This document shows, one piece after another, positions 5,692-12,690 of a DNA stretch of 12,821 nt. The position numbers were made by a program, and so were the translations under genes. Within the stretch, counting starts at the first letter, position 1. Each line of letters opens with the position of its first letter. The notes beneath the pieces are model-generated. The model had not been told where the DNA came from and ran no database searches. It worked only from the letters and a program-made list of their open reading frames with translations. Origin of the DNA: Actinomycetes bacterium (GTDB taxonomy: Bacteria; Actinomycetota; Actinomycetes; Actinomycetales; Microbacteriaceae); contig JAEZSU010000112.1 in assembly GCA_023421635.1 (NCBI GenBank), forward strand, positions 1 to 12,821, in the 5' to 3' direction.

Positions 5692-8600
5692 TGACCTCGA
5701 CCTCAGCGCCGACGCCCGCCGCCCCCAACCGCTCACGACGCGTCATCGCGATCTCGCTCGCCGTGATCGCCGGGCTCGTCGTGGCCTTCTTCATCTTCGC
5801 GAACCTGTACGCCGATTGGCTCTGGTACGACCAGCTCGGCTACACCGGGGTGCTCCTGACCCAGTGGCTGGCCCGTGCCGTCATGTTCGTGGTCGGGTTC
5901 CTCGCGATGGGGGTGCCGGTCTGGGTCGTGATCCAGCTGGCGTACCGCCTCCGGCCGGTGTACGTCCGGCTGAGCTCGCAGCTCGACCGGTACCAGGAGG
6001 TCGTCGAGCCGCTCCGCCGCCTCGCGATGTGGGGCATCCCGGTGTTCTTCGGGTTCTTCGCCGGGTTCGCGGCGTCGGCGCAGTGGGAGACCACCGCGCT
6101 CTGGCTGAACGGCGTCGCAACCGACTCGGTCGACCCGCAGTTCGGGCTCGACACCGGCTTCTACCTCTTCGGCCTGCCGTTCTACGGCGGCGTGCTGGGC
6201 TTCGCGTCCGCCGTCGTGCTCGTGTGCCTGCTCGCCACCGCGCTGGTCTCCTACCTGTACGGCTCGGTGGCCATCGGCCAGCGCGAGCTCCGCATCTCCA
6301 AGCCGGCCCGCATCCAGCTGGCCATCACCGCCGGCGTCTACCTGCTGCTGCAGGCCGCGAGCCTCTGGCTCGACCGGTACCGCACGCTGACCGAGCCGGG
6401 CGATCGGATCACCGGTCCCGCGTACACCGGCGTGAACGCGACCATCCCCGGCCTCACGATCCTCGCGATCGTCGCCGCCATCGTCGCCGTGCTCTTCTTC
6501 GTCACCGCCGTCATCGGCCGCTGGCGCTACCCGCTGATCGCCACCGCGCTCCTGGTCGTGACCTCGATCGTGGTCGGCGTGGTCTACCCCTGGATCGTGA
6601 ACACGGTGCAGGTGAAGCCGAACCAGCTCGCGTACGAGTCGCAGTACTACCAGCGGAACCTCGACGCGACCAAGGACGCCTTCGGCATCGCCGACATGGA
6701 GACCATGGACTACGACGCCCTGACCACGGTCGAGGCGGGGCAGCTGCGCTCGGATGCGGAGACCACCGCGTCCATCCGCATCATGGACCCGGCGATCATC
6801 ACCCCGACGATCCGCCAGCTGCAGCAGTACCGGTCGTACTACCAGTTCTCCGACCCGCTCGACGTCGACCGCTACGAGATCGACGGCCAGACGCAGGACA
6901 CGGTCGTCTCGGTCCGCGACCTCGACACCACGGCGCTCGGCGCGAACGCCTCGTGGCAGAACTCCACGCTCGTCTACACCCACGGCTACGGCCTGGTCGT
7001 CGCGAAGGGCAACGAGCGCACCGCCGACGGCGACCCGGTGTTCATCGAGAGCGGCATCCCGGCGTCCGGGTTCCTCTCCGAGAGCGACTTCGAGCCGCGC
7101 ATCTACTTCGGCGAGAACTCGCCGCTGTACTCGATCGTCGGCGCGCCGGCGGACACCACCCCGATCGAACTCGACTACCCGTCTGGCCCGGAGGGCGCGA
7201 GCGAGACCAAGACCACCTTCACCGGTGACGGCGGTCCGAGCGTCGGGAACCTCTTCAACCGCCTCATCTACGCGCTGAAGTTCCAGTCCGAGCAGATCCT
7301 CTTCTCCGACTACCTCAACGAGGAGTCGCAGATCCTCTACGAGCGCGACCCCGCGTCCCGCGTGCAGAAGGCGGCACCGTACCTGACCCTCGACTCCGAC
7401 CCGTACCCGAGCGTGGTGGACGGCCGGATCGTGTGGATCATCGACGGCTACACCACGACCGACCACTACCCGTACTCGACGGCAACGAGCATGTCGCAGG
7501 CGATCGAGGATGCGAACAACGAGAGCCCGCAGATCGCGCTGGACAACATCAACTACAACCGCAACTCGGTCAAGGCCACGGTCGACGCCTACGACGGCAG
7601 CGTCACGCTGTACGCATGGGACGACGAGGACCCCCTGCTGCAGGCGTGGCAGAAGGTGTTCCCGTCCACGCTGAAGTCGGTGTCGGACATGTCCGCCGAT
7701 CTCATGAGCCACGTGCGCTACCCGACCGACCTGTTCAAGGTGCAGCGGGCGATGCTCGGCGTGTACCACGTCGACGATGCGCAGTCCTTCTTCCAGCAGG
7801 ACAACGTGTGGGCGACCCCCGCCGACCCGCAGTCCACCGATCAGACGGTGAACCAGCCGCCCTACTACCTGACGATGCAGATGCCGGGTCAGGATGCGCC
7901 GTCGTACTCGATGTTCACGAGCTTCATCCCGCGCTCGGCCACCGGCGCCACGTCGCGGAACGTCCTCATGGGCTACCTCGCGGTCGACTCGGACGCGGGT
8001 GCGGAGGCAGGCACGAAGAGCACCGATTACGGCAAGCTCCGCCTGCTCGAGATCGCTTCGGACACCACCATCCCCGGCCCCGGCCAGGTGCAGAACACGT
8101 TCAACTCCGACCCGTCGATCTCCGCGCAGATCAACATCCTCAAGCAGGGCCAGTCGGACGTCCTGAACGGCAACCTGCTCACGCTTCCCGTCGGCGGCGG
8201 CTTCCTCTACGTGCAGCCGGTCTTCGTGCAGGCCTCGAGCGGCACGCAGCTGCCGCAGCTGCAGAAGGTGCTCGTCGCCTTCGGCAACCAGGTCGCGTTC
8301 GAGAACACCCTGAACGAGGCGCTCGACGCGCTGTTCGGCGGCGATTCGGGCGCCACGACCGGTGACGAGGAGGTCGTGCCGGAGGAAGGCACGGACACCG
8401 GCACCGACGAGGGCACCGGCACCGACGGCGGCACCGTGGTGCCAACCGACGAGTACCAGGCCGCACTGGAGGAGGCGCGTCAGGCGCTCGTCGACCGGCA
8501 GACGGCGCTGCAGGGTGCCGACTGGGCGGCGTACGGCGAGGCCGACCAGCGCCTGCAGGAGGCGGTCAACCGCCTGCTGGAGCTCGAAGACGCGCAGTGA
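5691..8600 (+). CDS. UPF0182 family large membrane protein, seven helices plus long external domain
   Basis: This 969-residue protein of the actinobacterial UPF0182/COG1615 family has no established biochemical function. Seven hydrophobic helices lie at roughly 19-40, 61-86, 112-131, 166-190, 208-226, 253-276 and 281-305. With a basic, inside N-terminus (NRSRR), the large remainder from about 308 should lie outside the membrane. It opens with a family-typical stretch (VKPNQLAYESQYYQRNL). Near the end comes a low-complexity Gly/Thr/Asp/Glu linker (about 884-918, GTDTGTDEGTGTDGGT), then a predicted helical tail (DEYQAALEEARQALVDRQTAL) of possible coiled-coil type. The full length is typical and there are no frame breaks. 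The GTG at 5691 is the only sensible start before the first helix. It lies 37 bases after the PDZ/S16 protease on the same strand, so co-expression or partnership is possible but inferred. Confidence 0.92.
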   Translation: MTSTSAPTPAAPNRSRRVIAISLAVIAGLVVAFFIFANLYADWLWYDQLGYTGVLLTQWLARAVMFVVGFLAMGVPVWVVIQLAYRLRPVYVRLSSQLDRYQEVVEPLRRLAMWGIPVFFGFFAGFAASAQWETTALWLNGVATDSVDPQFGLDTGFYLFGLPFYGGVLGFASAVVLVCLLATALVSYLYGSVAIGQRELRISKPARIQLAITAGVYLLLQAASLWLDRYRTLTEPGDRITGPAYTGVNATIPGLTILAIVAAIVAVLFFVTAVIGRWRYPLIATALLVVTSIVVGVVYPWIVNTVQVKPNQLAYESQYYQRNLDATKDAFGIADMETMDYDALTTVEAGQLRSDAETTASIRIMDPAIITPTIRQLQQYRSYYQFSDPLDVDRYEIDGQTQDTVVSVRDLDTTALGANASWQNSTLVYTHGYGLVVAKGNERTADGDPVFIESGIPASGFLSESDFEPRIYFGENSPLYSIVGAPADTTPIELDYPSGPEGASETKTTFTGDGGPSVGNLFNRLIYALKFQSEQILFSDYLNEESQILYERDPASRVQKAAPYLTLDSDPYPSVVDGRIVWIIDGYTTTDHYPYSTATSMSQAIEDANNESPQIALDNINYNRNSVKATVDAYDGSVTLYAWDDEDPLLQAWQKVFPSTLKSVSDMSADLMSHVRYPTDLFKVQRAMLGVYHVDDAQSFFQQDNVWATPADPQSTDQTVNQPPYYLTMQMPGQDAPSYSMFTSFIPRSATGATSRNVLMGYLAVDSDAGAEAGTKSTDYGKLRLLEIASDTTIPGPGQVQNTFNSDPSISAQINILKQGQSDVLNGNLLTLPVGGGFLYVQPVFVQASSGTQLPQLQKVLVAFGNQVAFENTLNEALDALFGGDSGATTGDEEVVPEEGTDTGTDEGTGTDGGTVVPTDEYQAALEEARQALVDRQTALQGADWAAYGEADQRLQEAVNRLLELEDAQ

Positions 8601-8605
8601 GCGAC

Positions 8606-8643
8606 ACGAGGGCGGCGGATCCCCACGGATCCGCCGCCCTCGT
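8606..8643 (+). terminator. Perfect 17-bp hairpin after the UPF0182 gene
   Basis: The arms at 8606-8622 and 8627-8643 are exact reverse complements around a four-base loop (CCAC), starting five bases after the UPF0182 stop. No T-run follows (CGTTCCC), as is common in high-GC actinobacteria. Placement between convergent transcripts supports termination of the plus-strand unit, and the symmetric stem could also work for the minus strand. Confidence 0.75.
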
Positions 8644-8683
8644 CGTTCCCGGACAGGCGGCGCCGTCGGCACGCGCATCGGGG

Positions 8684-8763
8684 TCACCGGATTCGGACGT
8701 CACGAGATTCGGGGATCTCACGGGATTCGGAGGCGGACTGCTGCATCGGTCCGCATCCCGTGA
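8684..8763. repeat. Cluster of four 13-base repeats, TCAC(S)(R)GATTCGG
   Basis: Three direct copies lie at 8684-8696 (TCACCGGATTCGG), 8700-8712 (TCACGAGATTCGG) and 8718-8730 (TCACGGGATTCGG), spaced 16 and 18 bases apart. A fourth copy with one change (TCACGGGATGCGG) lies in inverse orientation at 8751-8763. The cluster is wholly intergenic, between the UPF0182 stop (8600) and the crtEb stop (8792, minus strand). The copy arrangement is seen directly. Its role is unknown: protein-binding sites, a small dispersed-repeat element, or terminator material are all possible. Confidence 0.7.
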
Positions 8764-8774
8764 GATGTCCGAAT
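8707..8774. terminator. Long imperfect inverted repeat at the crtEb 3' end
   Basis: The arms at 8707-8731 and 8750-8774 pair at 22 of 25 positions around an 18-base loop. The core arms (8715-8726 and 8755-8766) match perfectly for 12 bases. The structure lies 18 bases past the crtEb stop on the minus strand, so it could terminate the carotenoid operon. No clear U-tract is present on either strand. The stem is formed by the third and fourth copies of the 13-base repeat, so termination may be secondary to what the repeats do. Confidence 0.5.
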
Positions 8775-8791
8775 GCGGTGGCCGTGGGACG

Positions 8792-9661
8792 TCAGCGCTG
8801 AAGCAGTGCCCACCAGATGAGCAGCAGGGTGACCGCGAAGCCGGTGACCTGGTTCAGCCAGAGGAACCGCCGCCACCCCGCCGTGGCCCCGTGCGCGGTC
8901 GCATCGGTGACCGAGCGGTACGGCCACACCATGACGAGGTACGGCACGGCGAGGACCGCCGCCAGCGGCCCGGGCCATGCCGTGAACAGCACCGCGACCC
9001 CTGCCAGCAGATACACCGCGAGGGCGAAGCGGACGGTCCAGCGCGCGCCGCGTGCGGTCGCGATCGAGCTGATGCCCGCCTCCCGGTCCGCCGCCACGTC
9101 CTGCACCGCACCGAAGGCGTGCGAGGCGACGCCCCAGCACGCGAACGCCACCAGCAGCGCCACGAGCGCCGGCGTGAAGGTCGCGCCGGCGAGGACGAGC
9201 CCGTACACGGCAGGGGAGAAGAAGTGGATGCTGCTGGTGAGCGAGTCCGCGAACGGCACCTCCTTCAGCCGGAGCGGCGGGGCGGAGTAGAAGACGACGA
9301 AGAAGAGGCTGAGCGCGAGCACCAGCCACGACCACGGGTTCCCGACCACGACGAGGTACACCACGAACGGCAGGCAGGAGAGCGCCGCCGCCCAGAGGGT
9401 GATCCGGTGGAGGCGGCGGTCGAGGACCGCGCCGTGCGCCCCGCCCTTGCGGGGATTGCGCAGATCCGATTCGTAGTCGAACACGTCGTTCACGCCGTAC
9501 ATCGCGAGGTTGTACGGTACGAGGAAGAAGAGGGTCCCGATGACGAGGGTGGCGTCGACCTGCCACGTCGCCAGCAGGTACGCCGCGGCGAACGGGTAGG
9601 CGGTGTTGACCCAGCTCACCGGTCTCGAGGACAGCAACAGGGTGCGCAGGATGCCGCTCAT
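8792..9661 (-). CDS. crtEb: Lycopene elongase, UbiA-type prenyltransferase (C50 carotenoid synthesis)
   Basis: This 289-residue integral membrane prenyltransferase should add C5 units from DMAPP to the ends of lycopene, giving C45/C50 carotenoids such as nonaflavuxanthin and flavuxanthin. UbiA features include the first aspartate motif NDVFDYESD (58-66) and the second DVAADREAG (188-196), spaced among about eight hydrophobic helices. The position as last gene after crtYe-crtYf matches the known actinobacterial C50 gene order (crtE-B-I-Ye-Yf-Eb). The ATG at 9661 overlaps the crtYf stop by four bases (ATGA), with GGAAGG seven bases upstream. The length fits the family. A menaquinone-type UbiA is unlikely in this operon. 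Confidence 0.92.
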   Translation of the reverse strand: MSGILRTLLLSSRPVSWVNTAYPFAAAYLLATWQVDATLVIGTLFFLVPYNLAMYGVNDVFDYESDLRNPRKGGAHGAVLDRRLHRITLWAAALSCLPFVVYLVVVGNPWSWLVLALSLFFVVFYSAPPLRLKEVPFADSLTSSIHFFSPAVYGLVLAGATFTPALVALLVAFACWGVASHAFGAVQDVAADREAGISSIATARGARWTVRFALAVYLLAGVAVLFTAWPGPLAAVLAVPYLVMVWPYRSVTDATAHGATAGWRRFLWLNQVTGFAVTLLLIWWALLQR

Positions 9662-9963
9662 GCGGTGGCCTTCCGTGGGAGCAGGGCCGCGACGGCCGGC
9701 ACCCCGAAGGCCGCGCACAGGGGGTACGAGAAGTCTTCGATCGGTGCGAGCCCGATCCGAAGCCCGCTCAGCTGCGCCTCGGGGTAGGTGAACAGGTCCA
9801 GGGCGATCATGACGTTGTCGAACACTGCCGTCAACACGAACAGCACGAGCGCGGTCACGACGCTCGCCCGCATCCGTCCGGCGAAGCCGGGGCGCGTCGC
9901 CGACCACGCCACGACCGCCGCGGTCACCGCCAGGAACGGCAGCACGATGAGTGCGTACGTCAT
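9658..9963 (-). CDS. crtYf: C45/C50 carotenoid cyclase subunit CrtYf-like
   Basis: This is a small membrane protein of 101 residues with three predicted helices (about 3-22, 34-58 and 79-95). It is the second half of a heterodimeric carotenoid cyclase that closes the end rings of the C5-extended lycopene. The conserved acidic motif of this cyclase family, PxE(E/D), appears as PIEDFSY (74-80). Size, topology and the adjoining partner gene match CrtYf, CrtYh or LbtB proteins. Which ring type it makes (epsilon, gamma or beta) cannot be read from the sequence. The ATG at 9963 overlaps the crtYe stop (ATGA), and its own stop overlaps the crtEb start. It has only a weak ribosome site, so coupled translation is likely. 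Confidence 0.87.
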   Translation of the reverse strand: MTYALIVLPFLAVTAAVVAWSATRPGFAGRMRASVVTALVLFVLTAVFDNVMIALDLFTYPEAQLSGLRIGLAPIEDFSYPLCAAFGVPAVAALLPRKATA

Positions 9964-10277
9964 GCGCGCACCCGCCGCATCCGCACGGTGCCGGCGTGCA
10001 CGACCAGCGCGAGGTAGCACAGGAACGCGAGGAAGCACGGCTCCTCGATGGGCAGGTGCGGCGCGAGGTCCAGCCCGAGCAGCAGCGGGCTGTCGCCCTT
10101 GACGAAGACGCCGGTCGCGATGCCGACGAGATCCCACAGGACGAAGAACGCCGTCCCGATGAGGATCGTCGCCGCGGCGCGGACCGGACCGCGCGCGAAC
10201 ACCAGCCGCCAGCGCCAGTCGAGGATCGCGATGCCGGCGGCCGAGCCGAGGATCGCGGCCAGGTACACCCCCGGCAT
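9960..10277 (-). CDS. crtYe: C45/C50 carotenoid cyclase subunit CrtYe-like
   Basis: This is a 105-residue membrane protein with three predicted helices (about 4-20, 33-58 and 80-97), the first half of the heterodimeric lycopene-type cyclase. The motif HLPIEEPCF (74-82) carries the family PxEE signature thought to be catalytic. The loop before it (KGDSPLLLGLDLAP) also resembles CrtYe/CarR proteins. It must pair with the downstream crtYf product; neither half is expected to be active alone. The start at 10277 shares one base with the crtI stop (TGATG). No good Shine-Dalgarno sequence lies upstream, which suggests translation by re-initiation after crtI. The symbol is by analogy, since CrtYg or LbtA equivalents would look alike. 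Confidence 0.87.
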   Translation of the reverse strand: MPGVYLAAILGSAAGIAILDWRWRLVFARGPVRAAATILIGTAFFVLWDLVGIATGVFVKGDSPLLLGLDLAPHLPIEEPCFLAFLCYLALVVHAGTVRMRRVRA

Positions 10278-11827
10278 CAGGCCGGCACCGGCTCGGGGAG
10301 CGGCCCTGCGCTGCGATCGCCCCGCAGTCGCTTGACGACCAGTTCCGCGGAGATCAGGCACATGGGCAGCCCGATCCCCGGCAGCACCGTGGTGCCGGCG
10401 TAGAAGAGGCCCGGCACGGAGGGCGAGACGTTCCGTGGCCGGAACAGGGCGCTCTGTCCGAGGGTGTGCGCGAGCCCGAGTGAGTTCCCCCGCCACGAGT
10501 GCAGATCGACCGCGAAGTCCTCCGGGGCGATCGTGCGGCGCACCACGATCCGCTCGGCGAGGTCGGGGATCCCGCACCAGTCCGCGAGCTGTGCGATGAC
10601 GGTGTCCGCCGCCTGCTCGATGCGCGGGTCGCCGTCGCCGTCGATCCCGCCGCAGCCGGAGTGCTCGTCGGCGGGTACGGGCACCAGCACGAACAGGTTC
10701 TCGTACCCGTCCGGTGCCACGGTCGGGTCTGTCGCGCTCGGGCGGCAGACGTACACGGATGCGGGGGAGGGCACCCTGGGCGAGCGGCCGAAGATCGCGC
10801 CGAAGTTCGCCTTCCAGTCGCGCGTGAACACGAGGGTGTGGTGGGCGAGCTGCGGCAGGTCGCCGCGGACGCCCAGCAGCAGCAGCATCGCACCCGGGCT
10901 CGGCGTGCGCCTGCGCCACCACCGCTCCGGATAGCTGCGGGCGGATGCCGGCAGCAGCTCGGTCTCGGTGTGGTGCAGGTCCGCGGTGGAGACGACGATG
11001 GGCGCGCGGTGGCGCCGTCCGTCGGCGGTGCGCACCCCGGCCGCCCGACCGTGCTCGAGTTCGATCTCGACGACAGGTGCCCCGGTCACGATCGTGACGC
11101 CCTGCGCGCGGGCGAGCCGTTCGATCGCCGCGATCAGCGCGGTGAACCCGCCCTGCGGGTACCGCACGCCGTCGTCCAGGTCGAGGTGGCTCATCAGGTG
11201 GTACAGCGCGGGGACCCCGGAGGGCTCCCCGCCGAGGAACACCGCCGGGTACCCAAGCACCTGGCGCAGCACCGGATCGCGGAACCGCGTGTTGACGAAG
11301 CGCTCGAGCGATGTGGTGAGGAGGCGGACGAGCCGGCCCATGCGCCGCAGCAGCGAGCGCGAGGCGAGGTTGCGCGGCGTCTCGTACGTGTCGTACAGGA
11401 ACCGCGACACGGCGAGGTCGTACGCGTCGGCCGCGGAGTCCAGGTAGGCGTCCAGGCGCGCCCCGGCCCCCGGCTCCACCCGCTCGAACAGCGCGGTCGC
11501 TTCCGCGCGGCCCGACACCACGTCCAGCGGCTCGCGGCGCTGCTCGCCCGGCTCCGAATACACGCGGTACGCCGGATGCAGGTCGGTCAGGTCGAGTTCG
11601 CGGTCGGCCGTGGTGCCCAGCAGCCGGAAGAAGTGGTCGAAGACCTCGGGCATGAGGTACCAGCTCGGGCCGGTGTCGAAGCGGAAGCCGTCCCGCTCCC
11701 AGCTGCCGGCCCGACCTCCCACCTCGTCGCGCGCCTCCAGCAGCGTGACCTCGTGCCCGTCGGCGGCGAGGAGCGCAGCGGTGGCGAGCCCCGCGATCCC
11801 TCCGCCGATGACGATCGCGGCGCTCAC
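10277..11827 (-). CDS. crtI: Phytoene desaturase (lycopene-forming)
   Basis: This 516-residue FAD-dependent desaturase should convert 15-cis-phytoene to all-trans-lycopene by successive dehydrogenations at the membrane. The N-terminal FAD-binding motif is IVIGGGIAGLATA (5-17), with the acidic E31 at the end of the second strand. The family stretch GGRAGSWERDGFRFDTGPSW follows. The C-terminal bacterial CrtI signature is GLFYAGTTVLPGIGLP (473-488). The GTG at 11827 is chosen because it overlaps the crtB stop (GTGA), has GGGGA seven bases upstream, and places the dinucleotide fold at the very N-terminus. An open frame runs much further upstream, but that part lies out of frame within crtB. Length and motifs are intact. 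It supplies substrate to crtEb and the crtYe/crtYf cyclase. Confidence 0.95.
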   Translation of the reverse strand: MSAAIVIGGGIAGLATAALLAADGHEVTLLEARDEVGGRAGSWERDGFRFDTGPSWYLMPEVFDHFFRLLGTTADRELDLTDLHPAYRVYSEPGEQRREPLDVVSGRAEATALFERVEPGAGARLDAYLDSAADAYDLAVSRFLYDTYETPRNLASRSLLRRMGRLVRLLTTSLERFVNTRFRDPVLRQVLGYPAVFLGGEPSGVPALYHLMSHLDLDDGVRYPQGGFTALIAAIERLARAQGVTIVTGAPVVEIELEHGRAAGVRTADGRRHRAPIVVSTADLHHTETELLPASARSYPERWWRRRTPSPGAMLLLLGVRGDLPQLAHHTLVFTRDWKANFGAIFGRSPRVPSPASVYVCRPSATDPTVAPDGYENLFVLVPVPADEHSGCGGIDGDGDPRIEQAADTVIAQLADWCGIPDLAERIVVRRTIAPEDFAVDLHSWRGNSLGLAHTLGQSALFRPRNVSPSVPGLFYAGTTVLPGIGLPMCLISAELVVKRLRGDRSAGPLPEPVPA

Positions 11828-12690
11828 GCGCCGGTCCCCAGCGGTGCCGCGCCCAGCCAGGCGCGGGCCGCGAGCGTGGCCTTGCGGGTCGTCGGCACGC
11901 TCACCCTGCCTGCCTCGGGGCCCTGCTCGCGCAGGCGCCGGCCGAGCGTCGCGAACAGGTCGTGGGCGGCGGTGACGGCGCGACGGCAGTCGGCGGGAAG
12001 CTCCGGGATCACCGCCGCGGCGGTGGCCAGGTCGGCGTCGATGCGGTCGAGCACGGCCGCCCGATCCTGCCGCCCGCCGATCTCGAGGTAGTCGCGCCCC
12101 AGCCGTTCGGCGTCGTCGGCCTGGTCCCGCAGGAAGTTCACGTCCTGGAAGGCGCGGCCGAGGCTCTGCGCGCCGGCGACGAGGTGGGGTGCCGGGCGCG
12201 CGGGCGCGGAGGTCCCCGCGTTCACGAACACGGCCAGGCACATCAGCCCGACGACCTCGGCCGACCCGTACACGTAGGCGTCGTGGGAGGCGGCGTCGTG
12301 GGATGCGGTCGTCAGGTCGGTGCGCATCGCCTGGAAGAACGGCGCTGTCAGGTCCTCGCCGATGCCGCACTCGCGCGCCGTGCGGGCGTACGCGTGCACG
12401 ACGAGGTTGGCGCTGAAGCCTCGGGCGACCGCATCCGCCGTCTCCTGCTCCAGCGCGTCGAGCACGCGGCGGCGCTCCTCGAGTCCGACACCGGCCTCGT
12501 CGGCGGGGCCGTCGACGATCTCGTCCGCGATCCGCACCAGCGCGTACACGTGCCGGACGTGGTTCCGGGTGCGCGGGCCGAGCAGCCGCGTCGCCAGGGA
12601 GAACGAGGTGGAGTAAGTGTCGATGACGGAGCACGCGGTGCGGCACGCCGCCTCGTCGTAGAGGCGGAGCCCGGTCGTCGCGCCGCTCAC
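11824..12690 (-). CDS. crtB: Phytoene synthase
   Basis: This 288-residue squalene/phytoene synthase family enzyme condenses two geranylgeranyl diphosphates to phytoene, the committed step of the pathway. The first aspartate-rich motif is ADEIVD (D56 and D60). The family stretch YVYGSAEVVGLMCL is at 139-152. The second aspartate-rich motif is DVNFLRDQADD (183-193), followed by the usual RDYL. These Asp residues bind Mg2+ and diphosphate. The GTG at 12690 overlaps the stop of the preceding gene (GTGA), with GAAGGA eight bases upstream. The stop in turn overlaps the crtI start. A short imperfect duplication, SHDAASHDA (130-138), lies just before the YGSAE motif; overall length is normal, so it is not a defect. 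Confidence 0.95.
   Translation of the reverse strand: MSGATTGLRLYDEAACRTACSVIDTYSTSFSLATRLLGPRTRNHVRHVYALVRIADEIVDGPADEAGVGLEERRRVLDALEQETADAVARGFSANLVVHAYARTARECGIGEDLTAPFFQAMRTDLTTASHDAASHDAYVYGSAEVVGLMCLAVFVNAGTSAPARPAPHLVAGAQSLGRAFQDVNFLRDQADDAERLGRDYLEIGGRQDRAAVLDRIDADLATAAAVIPELPADCRRAVTAAHDLFATLGRRLREQGPEAGRVSVPTTRKATLAARAWLGAAPLGTGA

Noticed and set aside
8433..8446. Small palindrome GGCACCGTGGTGCC inside the UPF0182 gene
   Set aside because: It is within coding low-complexity Gly/Thr codons, so chance symmetry is likely.
5733..8687. 984-codon open frame on the minus strand opposite the UPF0182 gene
   Set aside because: It is an artefact of high-GC codon use: the translation is Arg/Val/Asp/Glu/His-rich with no domain, while the plus strand encodes a clear seven-helix family protein.
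8597..9787. 396-codon plus-strand open frame starting next to the UPF0182 stop
   Set aside because: It runs through the terminator hairpin and repeat cluster, then antisense to crtEb. Its composition is Arg/Glu/Gly-rich without motifs.
10499..12091. 530-codon plus-strand open frame opposite crtI and crtB
   Set aside because: A shadow frame in high-GC DNA. The minus strand carries intact crtI and crtB motifs.
12292..12325. Imperfect tandem duplication in crtB encoding SHDAASHDA, possible mutation
   Set aside because: The spacing to the conserved YGSAE motif and the total length look normal for actinobacterial CrtB, so it is probably ordinary sequence.
11828..12646. Apparent 273-codon N-terminal extension of crtI, suggesting a crtB-crtI fusion
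   Set aside because: The extension is the wrong phase of crtB and is Arg-rich noise. The FAD motif starts directly after the GTG at 11827.
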